Shown piece after piece: positions 28,150 through 39,699 of a stretch of DNA of 64,000 nt; positions within the stretch are counted from its first letter, which is position 1, and every line of letters begins with the position of its first letter. Origin of the DNA: Agarophyton chilense (Eukaryota > Rhodophyta > Florideophyceae > Gracilariales > Gracilariaceae). Where the stretch lies: contig JARGXX010000003.1 of assembly GCA_030374765.1 (NCBI GenBank), forward strand, positions 744,001-808,000. Reading direction: 5' to 3'. The translations under genes were made by a program, and so were the position numbers. Under the pieces are notes generated by a model. It was not told the origin of the DNA. It made no database searches and worked only from the letters and a program-made list of their open reading frames with translations.

Positions 28150-30756
28150 ATGGCCGCCGACGAGTACGACGGCAACTGGCAGAGCACCATGCGCTCCATG
28201 GGCTTCTCGCCCGCCTCCATTACTCGCGCCTCCCGCGCTGGCATGTGCACCGTCCAGCAGGCCATCGAGTTCCTCACCGACAACGCTTCCCCGTCCCCGC
28301 TACCCCCACCTCCGCCCCCCCTCGTCGTCACCGACCAGTGGCCTGCGCTCTCCTACCAGCATCAGCCCTCCGCCGATCAACTTCGCCACTACCAGAACTT
28401 CGTTCCTTCCGATGTCTCCAACCTCTCGGCGCGTCCGCACTACCCTCAGCCCGAACCCAACTCTCAACCTCAGCCTCAGCCCGACCCTCAGCCAGACCCT
28501 CAGCTCCAATCCCAGCCTCAACCACAGCCCCAACCACAGCCCCAAGCCGAGCCCCCGTTCGGTGCTATTGCTAACGCGCGAGACTCGTTGGATCGCATGG
28601 GCGTCATCGAGGGCTCTTCCGCCCTTGCTGTCTCCGCCGATCCTTTACCCACCTCCTCGCAAGACGACCAGATCCGCGTCGCCATGGAAATGTCCAGAGC
28701 GGAGCAGTACGAACGAGACACCGCCAAAGCCATCGAGGCTTCCAAGGAAGAAGCCTTAGCTACTGTCGCTGCCGCCGATACCGCCCCGGATCAAGATATG
28801 GTTCGCGCTATGGAGGAGAGTCTAAAATACACCCACCGCCCCACAGAACGTGGCGTGTCTTGGCAGTCAAACGCCTACATCAGTGAGTCGCCCAAGCAGC
28901 GCTTCAGTCCGCATCATCCGGTTGGCTTGAGAAACATTGGTAACACCTGCTATTTGAACTCTCTGCTGCAGGTCTACTACTTTCTCCCGCATTTCAGACG
29001 AGCCATAATGAAGTTCCGCTCCCCATTGGAGCACGCTCACACCCCCGACTCCACCAACGCCACCAGCGCCACCGAGAAGAAAAGCGAGACCACCTCCGAC
29101 ATGCTGCAAGACACCAAGGATGCCAACAACATTCCGTGCATTGAGATACCCGACGATGATGACCCCGCTCCACCGCTTGAGAACCTCCCCGAACAAAGAG
29201 AAGCCGCAAATAAGCGAAATGCAGTTACTTTTGTCGTAGAACTGCAGCGCTTGTTTGCAGCCATGGCGTTGGGAAATCGCAGCTGCGCCGACCCCACTAA
29301 CGTTGCCCGAGCCATGCGCGGCTCTGACGGCGAGCGCATCGTCATTGGCGCCCAGCAGGACGCTTCGGAATTTAACGAACTCTTTCTCAACATGGTCGAG
29401 ACGGGCCTCAAACAAGACGTGTCGTCACAGACACCTTCTTCGCCCGAAGACCATGAAATGATTTTGGATGCTCCTTCATCCGATTCGCCCGCCTCGCTGG
29501 TAAAAGACCTCTTCACCATACGCTTTCGACAGGAAACGTTACGTTCCAAGAATGAGACTGAAAAGTTAAGCGACCAAGCGGAGAATCCAGTCACCACAAA
29601 GGGTGAAACCACCGCCATCATAGTTAATGCTACCACGAAGCACGAACGTAACCTTTACGGTGGATTGGATGATTATGCTCTGACAAAGATTGAACCAAGT
29701 GATGACGACATTTCATTTGTTGCGCAAAGCAATGTTCAGAATGTACTCGACCAGAATCAGCCAACTATAGGAGCCTCGGTGCCAAACATAGCGCAGGGGT
29801 CCAGCCACAGCGAATCGGATGATGCGCCCGACCGCTCTATTGCTACAAAGAGCGTCTGGTTCACTGCTCTTCCATCTGTTGTCGTGATATATATTTTACG
29901 GGTAAGCTATAATAGAAGCACTCTGCAAGCTGACAAGGTTCACGATCGGTACGATTTTCCGTTGGAAATCGCTTTTGATCGGTACATGGAGCAGAATCGC
30001 GAAGAAGCCTCTAGAGCTCGAGCTCGAGTGCAAGCGGTCAAGAAAGAGAAAAAACGCTTGAATTCACTTCTCGAACACTACCACGGATTTCCCGTCAACG
30101 AAAGTCAAGACGTCGAAATAGTAGGATGCTCCACGAATCAACCTCGAGCTGCGAAGCACAAGTACGAAGAGGGGTATTTCTCGGCCGCGAGCAGGGTACA
30201 GAAGCGCCTTAAGGAAGCACTGGACCCGTCATCTGCTCTCTTTAGAGTTGATGGTTTGACGAGGGAAAGTATCCAGACATCGTTGGGGGCGATCGGGAGA
30301 ATTGTGGATCATGATCGTGCAGAATGTGAAGCATATGAGCGAGAGCTCAACGCGATTGAACCAGAGTCAAGCATCTATCGTGGGCTTGATAACATGAAGT
30401 ACAAACTTCATGCAGTGCTTGTACATGATGGTGCCCCAGAGAGTGGGCACTACTGGGCTTTTATCCGAGACTGGACTTGTGACGATTCGAGCAGGATTTG
30501 GATGAAACTGAGCGATTCCATGGTTTCATTCATTTCTGAAGAAGAAATGTATGCGTTTTCTGTCGGCGGAAACGGTAGAGCATCGGCGTATTGTTTGATA
30601 TACGTATCTTCCTCGCAATTAACCCAACCACCTCGAAACATCGTTGACGAAAGTAATGAGCTTCTTCCTAGGCAACGTGTGGATGAGATCGCTCGTGATG
30701 TTTTTGAGTTTGAGGTTCAAGAGCAAAACGCTGTTGTGGAACAGCAAGCGGCTTGA
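28150..30756 (+). CDS. Ubiquitin-specific protease, USP25/28-like (UBA-UIM-UIM-USP)
   Basis: 868 residues from ATG 28150 (MAADEYDGNWQSTMRSMGF); the open upstream part is GC-rich leader. A UBA-like domain occupies about 8-45. A Pro/Gln repeat follows (about 98-135), then two ubiquitin-interacting motifs (DDQIRVAMEMSRAEQ near 172 and DQDMVRAMEESL near 214). The USP core begins at VGLRNIGNTCYLNSLLQ with nucleophile Cys267. The His box is YKLHAVLVHDGAPESGHYWAF with His767, followed by WMKLSDSMV with the Asp and the end ASAYCLIYV. The long middle is poorly conserved, as in USP25/28. It cleaves ubiquitin from substrates; the UBA/UIM set suggests chain binding. A short coiled coil (about 615-640) is rich in Arg, Ala and Lys. 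Confidence 0.9.
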   Translation: MAADEYDGNWQSTMRSMGFSPASITRASRAGMCTVQQAIEFLTDNASPSPLPPPPPPLVVTDQWPALSYQHQPSADQLRHYQNFVPSDVSNLSARPHYPQPEPNSQPQPQPDPQPDPQLQSQPQPQPQPQPQAEPPFGAIANARDSLDRMGVIEGSSALAVSADPLPTSSQDDQIRVAMEMSRAEQYERDTAKAIEASKEEALATVAAADTAPDQDMVRAMEESLKYTHRPTERGVSWQSNAYISESPKQRFSPHHPVGLRNIGNTCYLNSLLQVYYFLPHFRRAIMKFRSPLEHAHTPDSTNATSATEKKSETTSDMLQDTKDANNIPCIEIPDDDDPAPPLENLPEQREAANKRNAVTFVVELQRLFAAMALGNRSCADPTNVARAMRGSDGERIVIGAQQDASEFNELFLNMVETGLKQDVSSQTPSSPEDHEMILDAPSSDSPASLVKDLFTIRFRQETLRSKNETEKLSDQAENPVTTKGETTAIIVNATTKHERNLYGGLDDYALTKIEPSDDDISFVAQSNVQNVLDQNQPTIGASVPNIAQGSSHSESDDAPDRSIATKSVWFTALPSVVVIYILRVSYNRSTLQADKVHDRYDFPLEIAFDRYMEQNREEASRARARVQAVKKEKKRLNSLLEHYHGFPVNESQDVEIVGCSTNQPRAAKHKYEEGYFSAASRVQKRLKEALDPSSALFRVDGLTRESIQTSLGAIGRIVDHDRAECEAYERELNAIEPESSIYRGLDNMKYKLHAVLVHDGAPESGHYWAFIRDWTCDDSSRIWMKLSDSMVSFISEEEMYAFSVGGNGRASAYCLIYVSSSQLTQPPRNIVDESNELLPRQRVDEIARDVFEFEVQEQNAVVEQQAA
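28441..28555 (+). repeat. Pro-Gln coding tandem repeat in USP gene
   Basis: Imperfect 6-12 bp repeats of CAGCCT/CAGCCC/CAACCA type encode (PQ)n with interspersed Asp and Ser. This is a low-complexity linker between the UBA and UIM parts; repeat length may vary between strains. Confidence 0.8.
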
Positions 30757-31500
30757 CCCATTGTATATAAAAGTTGTTCGGAGGAACCTTTAAGCTTGTG
30801 CTACGAAGCTCTGTACTTGTATCGGACGTCTTTCAGAGCAAGCTCACTGGATAGGCTTTTCTCGGGTTTAGTTTCTTGTTATTAGAAGACAACTTTATTG
30901 TTGACAAGACAAACTCTCTCGAGCGCACACTCTGAGAACCTCTTCTAGCTGTCATGATGTGCATACGCCGCATCCAACAATTGAAGAAGACAGTTATCAC
31001 GAACGCGATCCTCGCAATGACATTGTGAACAACTGTAAGAATGTCTCTTAGCATTAGAACCTCGTCTAAACCATCTTTTTTTCGTTTTCCTGCTCCACTC
31101 ACAGGGCAACCCAGGGGTGAGGTGAAAACATTAGGGCGTTCCCACCGGTACTTGCTGATATCTGTGGGCGCCATCTTGGCTGCCTAACGCTGTGCTCTGC
31201 GGGCCGTTCCCAACGTCGTATTATCATCTCCTTGGCTCACACTCAGTCGGTGTCAAGACGTCAAGACCAGGCTCATTGTGCATTTCGACTGGTATGATAA
31301 TTTCATGAAAACCCTAGGCGGCGTGAACCGAGAGTTCAGAACGGCCACCAAGACGACGTAGTCCCCATTTTCGGAGGCTTCGGCCAACGACGGCAGATGT
31401 ACATTTCTCCGTCTCGTCTTGGCTGTCGCCACATTGTCGCGGCGCAATCACCGCACGCCTCATTCGAAAGAACACTCGCCAATCTACGAATTGTGCGAAA
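30757..31500. other. Boundary region between gene island and transposon block
   Basis: 744 bp after the USP stop. A TATATAAAAG stretch right after the stop may belong to the 3' end. No recognised gene; all frames are short and without similarity. Confidence 0.4.
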
Positions 31501-34500
31501 ATGGCAGGGCCGCAGGCGATAATGAAGGTTTCGGAAACCATTTCAGCCGACCCCTTCCCCCCTATTCCCAGCCAAACGACTAAGATGCCCACAAAATGCT
31601 TTTCGTGCGGTATGCACCCTCAAAGTCAAGCTTGCAAGCAATTGCTCCTTACTCCGCTGCAGAATCTGAAGTACTCTGCTGTCGACACTTCATCGATTCC
31701 TAATCCTTTTTCCAGTCCACACGTAGACCTACGCGATGGAGTGTCGCTCTGCACGCCATGTAGGATCAAAACAAAAGGTTGACCTGCCATTGTGAATCCA
31801 AAACGATTAGGTGCAAGAAGTATTCAGAGATTCTTCGCGCATGGCGTTCACGTGTGATGTTCAAACGGAAAACGAGCGAAGCGAAACACTGCTTAGTCTG
31901 TTCTTCTATACCATTGCAGAGATTTTTTAACAAAAGCAACCAACAATGCGTTTTGCGACTCTCACAAAGAAAACAAAAGAAATAGCTCAAGGGATTTAGG
32001 CCTTTGCTATGTCGCTGTGTCCACAGAATACTTTCGGAAAGCATTTGTGCAGGAATATTGCAGGCTTTCCAAGGCACCCAAACAGATATTCAGATATGTT
32101 CTAAGTAGTCCTTCACAGGTCTTCTTGCGCTACTTTCACAGAAATCACAGCCGATACGCACAACCTGCCGCTGAAAAAAAGATCGTTCAGGTTGTGGTTC
32201 GTTGAAGGGTAAGTGCGTTTTCTAGAACTGCGGCTGCATGCGGCAAAAATCGAGACTCAAGCCGTTGCCTGTTGTTGCTGGAGATGACTTGAATGCATTG
32301 GAGTCTTTTATAATCTTTGACGAGTTCGTTTCTGAACACACTAAAAATATCATGTGCGTTGCTTAAGTACGCTGAAAGTACGCTTGCTCGCAGTGCTTGT
32401 ATGCTGTGACTTCTGGAAAGCTCGAGACGGCTGTCCCAGCCAATGTGGACTCTCTGTCTTCTGGTGTCGAACGGTGGTTGGTGCGGTCGATCTGCTTTGC
32501 GTTTGACAAAAATGGTTTTGTGTCTCGCTTCATTACATCTGTTGATGAAAAAGATATGGCGATAGAGAGAGCTGCATTAACCGTAAAGCGAAGCATGATC
32601 ACCGCGAGTGAGACTGTCCACGTTTTGCGACTGCAATCTGTGCTCGTCTGCCATGGTACCCTCTCATCTATTGTAAGGTCAGACGCGAAATGCTCGAAAG
32701 ACGTCCGTACTATAACAAGAAGAAAAAGGGGTAAGCTACCCGCCAGAGATATACATCTCCGAAAGACTAGCTCAAGAACAAGGTGCTACGTTTTGGGTGG
32801 TTTTTATGATGTGTGTCTCGCGTCCGCTCTTATTAGGAAAGGAATGCACCCGTATACCTAACTCTCGGATCATGACCGCTACCGCATGCTGGACGTAGTT
32901 GCTGCTGGATTCAGAACCTCGCGGGAGAGATATTGGACTGGAAACTGGACGGTTTCCGAGGAGATAAGAAGAATACCTACCTCTCTGTGGTCATCCACCG
33001 TTCTACAGCTCTCCGCAAAGACAAAAACTTGCAACATGGATTGTAGCATCTGCTGCAGTTGGACGAAGTGTTACAGACCATTTCCCAGTTTCTATCTAGG
33101 TATCAGTGCTCCCACAGCCGTCATTTAAGGAATGCATATCAGATCCCGTCACGGAATACAGCCGCACGGATATGCTTCTGGGTTTGAGAACGTTGAAAGT
33201 AATTGAGAAAACTGTGTTTGGTCGTACAAACAGTGTCGCCGGACCGCTCACAGTGTGCGTTTCTATTGCTGGAATAATAGAGCAAACGAACTCATGCTGA
33301 GCGTACTCAATAGCCTCGGCCATTCGGTTTCTTACGCTTCAACTGAAGCATACAGACTCAAACTGATATCTGACCGTGAAAAAACTCCTCGAGGAGCTTG
33401 GAAGAATGTACCTCTTTCTGAGACGTCGTTCTTGCTCACGTGCCAATTCGATAACTGGGATCTCATGCCGTTGCACGCCGTGAAAGCTAATGGCAAGTCA
33501 ATGCCAAAGGTAAATGGAGCTTTACTGCAGAGCGTTTGCCGCGCGAAGAAGAACGACGAAACGCTCTCGATTGTAGCTGGTGACAATGAATGGAAACCGG
33601 TACCAGTTCTCGGCGATCGAAACAATTTCTCAGCAAATCTGGCGTCCGCAGAAAGGAGGGAGGTTCTGCATCAGATTGCCGATGTTATGTTCGGGCTAGT
33701 CATTACTCACCGCGAGAAGCTTCTCGACTGTGCGCAAGGCTAAGAAAGTGAACGACCGCACCTCCCTGTAAACGCCCACATGACCAAGAAACCGATTGTG
33801 AATTTTCGGAGTTTGTTGCTCTCTGCTTTCAAGCCTCATGGTGGAAGCCAACCCCAAGACTTAGAAAACGTGGAGCAGCATGTTGTTTATGTTGACATTT
33901 CACTAGAAAGGGCTACTGATGTCCTGACTGTTCGGCGATTGCTTGACATGATTAGAAGATTTATCAGACCACGGGAGGAAGGGTGTCCCGGTTTTGTTGT
34001 GGTCGCCAGGGATCAGCCATCTTACAAGATGTTGGTGGAGCTCTGGTTGGCATCATGGAGGTCGAATACCTAAGACGCACACGGAGGCGAAAAACAGTTG
34101 CATACTTGGCTTGTAACTTTCCCGGGATTCTTTAACGCCAAAAAGCAAGCTCTCTATTCTCTTTGTAAAGAAATGTTGGACGGGCTGGGTCTACTTGAGC
34201 TTTCACAGTGCGTAGGCCTCTCCAATAGCCACGCGAACAACATCTTACATCACGGGCACGCAAGAAATAACCGTGCTTTCCTGTTTTCCCTATGCTGCGC
34301 AATGGTGGTACAGTGTATTGACATCGTTTTACAAGAGGTCCCGAGGGTGAGGGAAGCTGCGGATGCCTCTCTAAGGCGAATGGACACCGAGAAGGAAGTG
34401 ACTACATCTTCCGGGAGGCCACAAGTCGCTAGAGAGGGCTGGTGAGCGTGCCCGTTGTAAGAGAGGTCTTTTCTCTAGGACTACTGATGCAGTGACACCC

Positions 34501-37179
34501 GAGCTCTTTTCGCTAGGCCGAATTTTGCGAGTAGCACTTGCAGAGCATCTTACCGTCGGCCCCAATGGAAGGCATCTTGTTGGGACCCTGCTGTTTGACT
34601 CTCTCCTCCCAACCGTTGGTTTTCACGTGCTATCTCGTACAGGCACCACCGATGTCACAGAACTCGTCTGGTTTAGACTAACGTTTATACTCCATCCCTC
34701 TGGTCACCTTATGTATCAGGAGCTTTCACTGTTTTACGCTTTTCTAAGGGGCATATTGCCAAAAATGGTTGTCTCTCAGCTGCACGATAATGCTCCTGGG
34801 TCCAGTGTGCTGCTGCTTCCCAGCTTAACCAGCGGGATTAGGAATGGAATTGACGACAGAGGATGGACCTATGTACACATGGACGAGACCATTGAAATGC
34901 TCATCGGTAGGAATTTGAAAAGCTTAAGCACGTCTGATTTAAAGCACTTGGAGAAGGCGTCAGCGTGGCTAATGGGCGTATCTAAATTCCGAGCACGTGC
35001 AAGAAGAATAACGGGTGCGGCGCGATCGTACGGAAGAGTTCGAGAAGGCGGGGATGAAGGTTAAGGTCACGGCCCCCTGCGGTTTTACGACAGAAACATC
35101 CAACAAAGTCGCACAGTATCAGCTATGCTACGTTTGATGAGAGACCATGGGTTCCTAGACAAGAATCATCGCGGATCGGAGTGGATATGCAACGTTTTCT
35201 CGGAGCCACAGGTGCGAATAGTTCGAAAAGCCGATCAGGCATTTCTGCTCAATGTACAGGATCATGGTAAACATACCACTGCAACCACTGCACTACACTC
35301 ATCCGTCCTGCTCCGGGAAGTTCTCGGCAAACTCACAGATGATGACGTGTGTTTGCACTTCAAGGGAAAGAAATTTCGGAAATGGACTAAAGTCCGACGA
35401 GTTATGACGGCAGCGCAGTCCATGGGACTAATAGCGGGTTCTGTATCCCTCTCGCCTTCATCGGAAGACCTCCGCCCATATGCAAGACCGTGCTTTAAAA
35501 GGGGAAGATCTGCTGTCCCATACGAGCAACTATTGTCAGAGAAAAGGAGACGGATTTCAGGGGCACAAGACAACTTATGGCTTAGCGCATTGCCGCAAGG
35601 TTTGGTGACACGGCCGCCGTGGTCGATGCCCAATCTCGCTGGGACAAAATACATTCCATGCGTCATCTCGTGTCCTCTACGGCGGACACTTTCGAAAAGG
35701 GGAGCTCGTTCATGCGCAGAAGTCAAGGTTTTTGCAGTTTCAGCCGTCTTGCGGGCGAGCAGCAGAGTTTATGTTCGACAAGGTGCTTCGGGACGTGTAC
35801 GGGAATCGGGCATTGTCCAGCAGCGTTTATGAGAGGCGTATTGACTCGGCGTTTTCGGTTCAACTGGATGTTATGAACTCGATTCATTATCGGGGAGGTG
35901 ACGGTCAGCGCGGAACCAGGCTTGTGGATGTTGTCGTTGAAAAGATGCAACGAATTCTTCTTTCGTGGGTCACCGGTAGAAGGTGGGAGCTTCTTAGATA
36001 ACTGCATCTGCACGTAGATGATCCGCATCTTGTCATCCCATAGAAAAGAGGGGAGCAAAATCGACGAGATCAATCACGGCAAGGAGGCGTAGACCGCGAA
36101 CCTTAATCAGAGCTGCGATTCGGTGGAGAGTTCCTGATTCCTTGGTCCCAGTTAATACAAAACAGAAAACAGAAGGACCAATTGGCATCCTTTCACCCCC
36201 CCATTTGTGCGGCGATTGCGGCGGAGAAGCTGTCACGGAACCAAGACTATACACAGTATGAAGTATACGTCCACGGCGGAGCATTCGTTTTGCCTCGAGG
36301 CTCCACCGGAATGAAGACAACAGATATTGTCCTGCCCAGAGCAGCGTATAGCATCGCCCCTATTTTTGAGGGAATGGTCCTTTTAGACAAACCTGCATCT
36401 TCTTCCCTGGATTTCGCCGACGGCAACGGTTTTATCACAATACCACGAACAGTAGCGCTGGTGTTTAACTCTGCGTCCGGACTGGGTATGGAGTTTCTCT
36501 GGCATGGGGAGGCTGAGACCCGATTTTTGGCAGCATTTGAGAGCTACGTTCTACCAGAACTCAAGTTCCATCCTATGGCCACCCTCCAGCGATCTGTTTT
36601 TCATGGTTGCGTTTTCCTGTCTGACGACACCGACGTCTTTCTAATCATGCTGCTTTCTTCAGCACTTCGAGGGTACGGATCTCTACACATACTAAAGGAC
36701 GCAGTGCACGACGTGGACGATACATTGAATGCACTAATCGCTGCCAACAGTGATGCAATATCTTGTGCGACAGCTTACGTCTTGGACGGATGTGATTTTT
36801 CCCCCGGAACTCAAGGCATAGCTGCCAAAAACTTCATGAAATCTGTAGTATATACCTTGCGAATCAACAACCCGAAATCGTATATGAGTCCCCTCCGGAT
36901 ATGTACGAAACGGTTTTTTGCATGGCCTATCTCTTCAAAACGAAGATGAACCGAGCCGTACTGCAAATCGATGTCAACGAAATACCGAAGATCCTGTACG
37001 ACAAAGTACGCAACGGTACACTAGCGAGCAGAGAGATGAACGAGGAGATGCGTTCATTGTTTCCATCCTGCCACAAAATCGGCTCTCCTACATGGCTCAT
37101 CGACGTGAGAAACTTTATTGCGGATAAAGCTTTCTCATTAAGCGACATGATCCCGCCGCAGCCCCATGTATTCTTGTAG
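31501..37179 (+). mobile_element. Degenerate large DNA transposon, Academ-like
   Basis: A string of plus-strand coding segments (31501-31782, 32397-32861, 33255-33743, 33780-34073, 34098-34445, 34492-35064, 35125-35832, 36182-36949, 36901-37179) reads as one broken large protein, with several in-frame stops and at least four frame changes. Segment 1 has a Cys cluster (KCFSCG ... LCTPCR). The middle has LTCQFDNWDLMPLHAV ... VNGALLQ, then VVARDQPSYKMLVELW and LVTFPGFFNAKKQALYS, in the order seen in large unnamed transposon proteins of animals. The 36182 segment has FLSDDTDVFLIML and DGCDFSPGTQGI, an XPG/FEN-like acidic pattern. A Cys cluster plus an XPG-like domain is what I recall for Academ transposons. 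Ends and inverted repeats were not found. Confidence 0.5.
36182..36949 (+). pseudogene. XPG/FEN-like nuclease-domain segment of the Academ-like relic
   Basis: The best preserved segment, 255 residues. It contains YEVYVHGGAFVLPRGS, then the paired acidic motif SDDTDVFLIMLLSSAL (about 36619-36665) and, about 50 residues later, YVLDGCDFSPGTQGIAAKNF (about 36776-36835). XPG-I domains have the same spacing of SxDxD and GCDYxPGxxGIG. The frame then shifts; the tail (MCETVF-like segment and RNFIADKAFS) continues at 36901-37179. Domain identity is by motif only. Confidence 0.5.
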
Positions 37180-37929
37180 GCGGCACGTGCACGTTTAATT
37201 GTACACCACTACCGGAGTCGAGCGCAAGAGCCTGATTTGAGTCCACCTCGAGTGGGAGGAACATCACTCACTCACGGTTACTCTCGTTCTGGAAACTGAT
37301 GAAGACGTTGCATCCATTGAGGGTAATATGACAATAGTGTTTAATTTCTCTTCTTATGGCGGAGACTGCGCAAGCAATCGTTGTTCACGTCGCAAGAACG
37401 AAAAGAAATGCATTGGATGCAAGTGTGGTGCACACGTATGCTCGAATCGAATCGGACCATTTCCAAGTGCAGAAAATATCCACAGTACAGTGCGCGAAAT
37501 CTGGAAAAAGCCACCACTCTATTCCTCCTTGGTGTCATCCACAGTCGGCAAATGGGTCTTTTATCGTAGATAGTACCGTTCCGAAAAGGCAAGTGTGGAA
37601 AAAGATCATTTGTGGAAAAAGGGCTTTGTGAGCCGATACCTGTGTGCGAACATCAATTACGAACACATCGCAACCTCCACCAAACACCACCTTTCCGGAG
37701 GTGCCAATATATGATACCACCACCATCTATTCATTATTGAATCCTTAGCACAATCCCGGCATCGATTTGTAAATAGAACCCACTACTCCGCAGTTTAAGT
37801 ATAAAACTGTTTCATAATCTTTATAAAGACCTGCGAAATTCATTGCAGTACAAACCCAAAAACGCTCGCAATCTTCTGCCAATACAAATAAAGCACAAAT
37901 CAACCTTCGCAAAACAGTTCAATATCCTT
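37180..37929. other. AT-rich spacer between two transposon relics
   Basis: 750 bp with only short frames and no recognised domain. It may include the true right end of the Academ-like relic and the left end of the Tc1 relic, but I could not find inverted repeats. Confidence 0.35.
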
Positions 37930-38969
37930 TTTCCCATATCGTAGAGTCTATAAGTATCAGTCCCAAGCCGCAAAAATAGGCCGAAAACCTGCTCTTACGG
38001 ATAATGAAAAAATCCAAATTCTTTGCTACCATAGTGAATGTGTACCACTCAAGACCATATAAAAAAGGATAAAAAGACAATTCTATGCTGTGTAAAACTT
38101 TATCAAGCGTCACAAAACTCCAGGGCTACAAAAAAGAACAAAAAAATCGTCGACTGTCTTCAACACAGAAACTTGCCTTAAATTCAAAAAACCTTCTTTA
38201 GATGAAGCGTCATCTAAACAAAATCATTCTACGTTGAAATATCTTCTCGTACTTTGAAAAGTTCAGCAAATTATAAAGGATAATCACATTTGAAGCACAA
38301 AAAATGGCGACAGCTCTTTCGATGACTGCAAAACGTCAGGAAAATAAGATCAAATGATGTCACCGTTTCATCAGTCGACGAGAAATATTTTGGAACACTG
38401 TGATTTTCAGACAAGAAAAGGTTTAATCTTGATGGACCATATAAATTGACTTTCTTTTGGCCTGGTGTAAGACTTAACGGGGAAATTTTTTCCAAGCGTC
38501 AAAATGGTGGGGGTTCTGTTATGATCTGGAGAGCTATATCTCTTCATGTAGTTTTTTCGTTGATGTAAATTGTAGGATCAAAAATTAGAAGCGTTATACA
38601 GAAGTATTACAGTATAATTTGTTTTTATTTGCAGTAGACGTATTTAGAGAACGTGATCCTTGGGTGTTTCAGCGTGATGGAGACTCTAATCATACTTCAC
38701 ATTGAACCAAGGATTGGCTGGTTTCGAAGAATGTTAAGACGCTAGAGTGGCCAGCCAAATATTCGAATATCAGTATTATTGCGATTATATGAGGAATTGT
38801 GGCCAGAAAGGTGTATTCGCGTGGAAGGCACTTTAAGAATTTTTCAGAACTTAAAGTAGTTATATTGCAAACGTTTCGGCTACTATTGGTGGACAGTTGT
38901 TGCTTAAGCTCTATAAGAGCTTGCATGTTGGCAATGTTAGATGCTTGTGGACGCGCTATAAGGTATTGA
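37930..38969 (+). pseudogene. Tc1/mariner transposase pseudogene
   Basis: Plus-strand remains of a whole Tc1-type transposase. A helix-turn-helix part lies near 37976-38110 (GRKPALTDNEKIQILCYH, then KRIKRQ and NFIKRHKTPGLQKRTKKSS, broken by two stops). The catalytic part begins FSDKKRFNLDGPYKLTFFWP near 38405, then SKRQNGGGSVMIWRAIS. The second block reads WVFQRDGDSNHTSH, stop, TKDWLVSKNVKTLEWPAKYSN (QRDG for the usual QQDN). The third region (family SPDLNxIENLWG) has lost its acidic residues and has TGA for Trp. It ends near 38969 with SSIRACMLAMLDACGRAIRY. It is clearly inactive. The frames seen on the opposite strand are shadows. Confidence 0.85.
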
Positions 38970-39199
38970 GTAAAGGTATATTTGTTTAGGGGTTTTAGAG
39001 TATTTTGCAGTGCTTCAGAAAGAATATTAAACAGTCTTATACTTTGATGAGTAGTCATGAGCTCACTTTCAAAATCGATGCTGGATGTGTTCTTAACATT
39101 CAACAGAGAACGGGTTATGATAATATCATATTGCTTGACCTCTGGAATAGTGGTGTTTGGCGGCGGTGGGCGTGAGTTCGAGAGTGATTTTTGTGCACT

Positions 39200-39204
39200 G
39201 TACC
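39200..39204. repeat. Left target site duplication GTACC
   Basis: GTACC immediately precedes the left LTR (TGAAAC...), and the same five bases follow the right LTR at 45837-45841. Together they fix the element ends. Confidence 0.88.
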
Positions 39205-39561
39205 TGAAACAAAGACAATTAACGATGTAATTGTTTAACGGCTGGCGGTTCGATATCTCGACACTACTGAGAGGAGGTCTGCCAGAGACATCTATTTGAG
39301 GGCTGAATCCCGGTGTCGGCACAGTGTCTGCGCTGATTCCAGCCCCTAGTGGGCGTCAGCTCTCCTGAAATGGACGGAGAGTGCAGGTTCAAATAATGCT
39401 GGTAAAATCATGTCGAATTCCGCATCGGCTGCGCAACTTCTTGCATTCGTACCCCCTACAAACCAGCCTCAGGAGGCAAAGTTTTCATTTATGCACTCTC
39501 TTTGATACGTTCCAAATATCGCCTCCACTCGCTGTAGGCCCATACTGCGACGTAAGTTGCA
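39205..39561 (-). repeat. 3' LTR of element A
   Basis: 357 bp, TG...CA ends. It matches 45478-45836 over its full length, with many substitutions and small indels. A purine-rich tract on the minus strand (TTTGGGGGTGACAATGG) lies just outside its inner end and is the likely polypurine tract. Confidence 0.92.
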
Positions 39562-39699
39562 CCATTGTCACCCCCAAACGTAGTCATTGACGTCCTCGTC
39601 AATACTCAATGTAGATGTTGTAGAAGATTATGGATGACAATGTATTCATGAAATGCCTTCGTAACCATGCCGTCTTTGTTAATAAAATCCCGGGTAGGT

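Noticed and set aside
28441-28555. CRISPR-like or minisatellite array
   Set aside because: The repeats are codon-level CAGCCN units inside the USP reading frame without spacers.
27792-28759. Plus-strand frames in other phases across the USP start
   Set aside because: Shadows of the USP gene, Ser/Pro-rich with no domain.
38690-39322. Minus-strand 210-codon frame
   Set aside because: Antisense to the Tc1 transposase relic and running into the LTR of element A; no similarity of its own.
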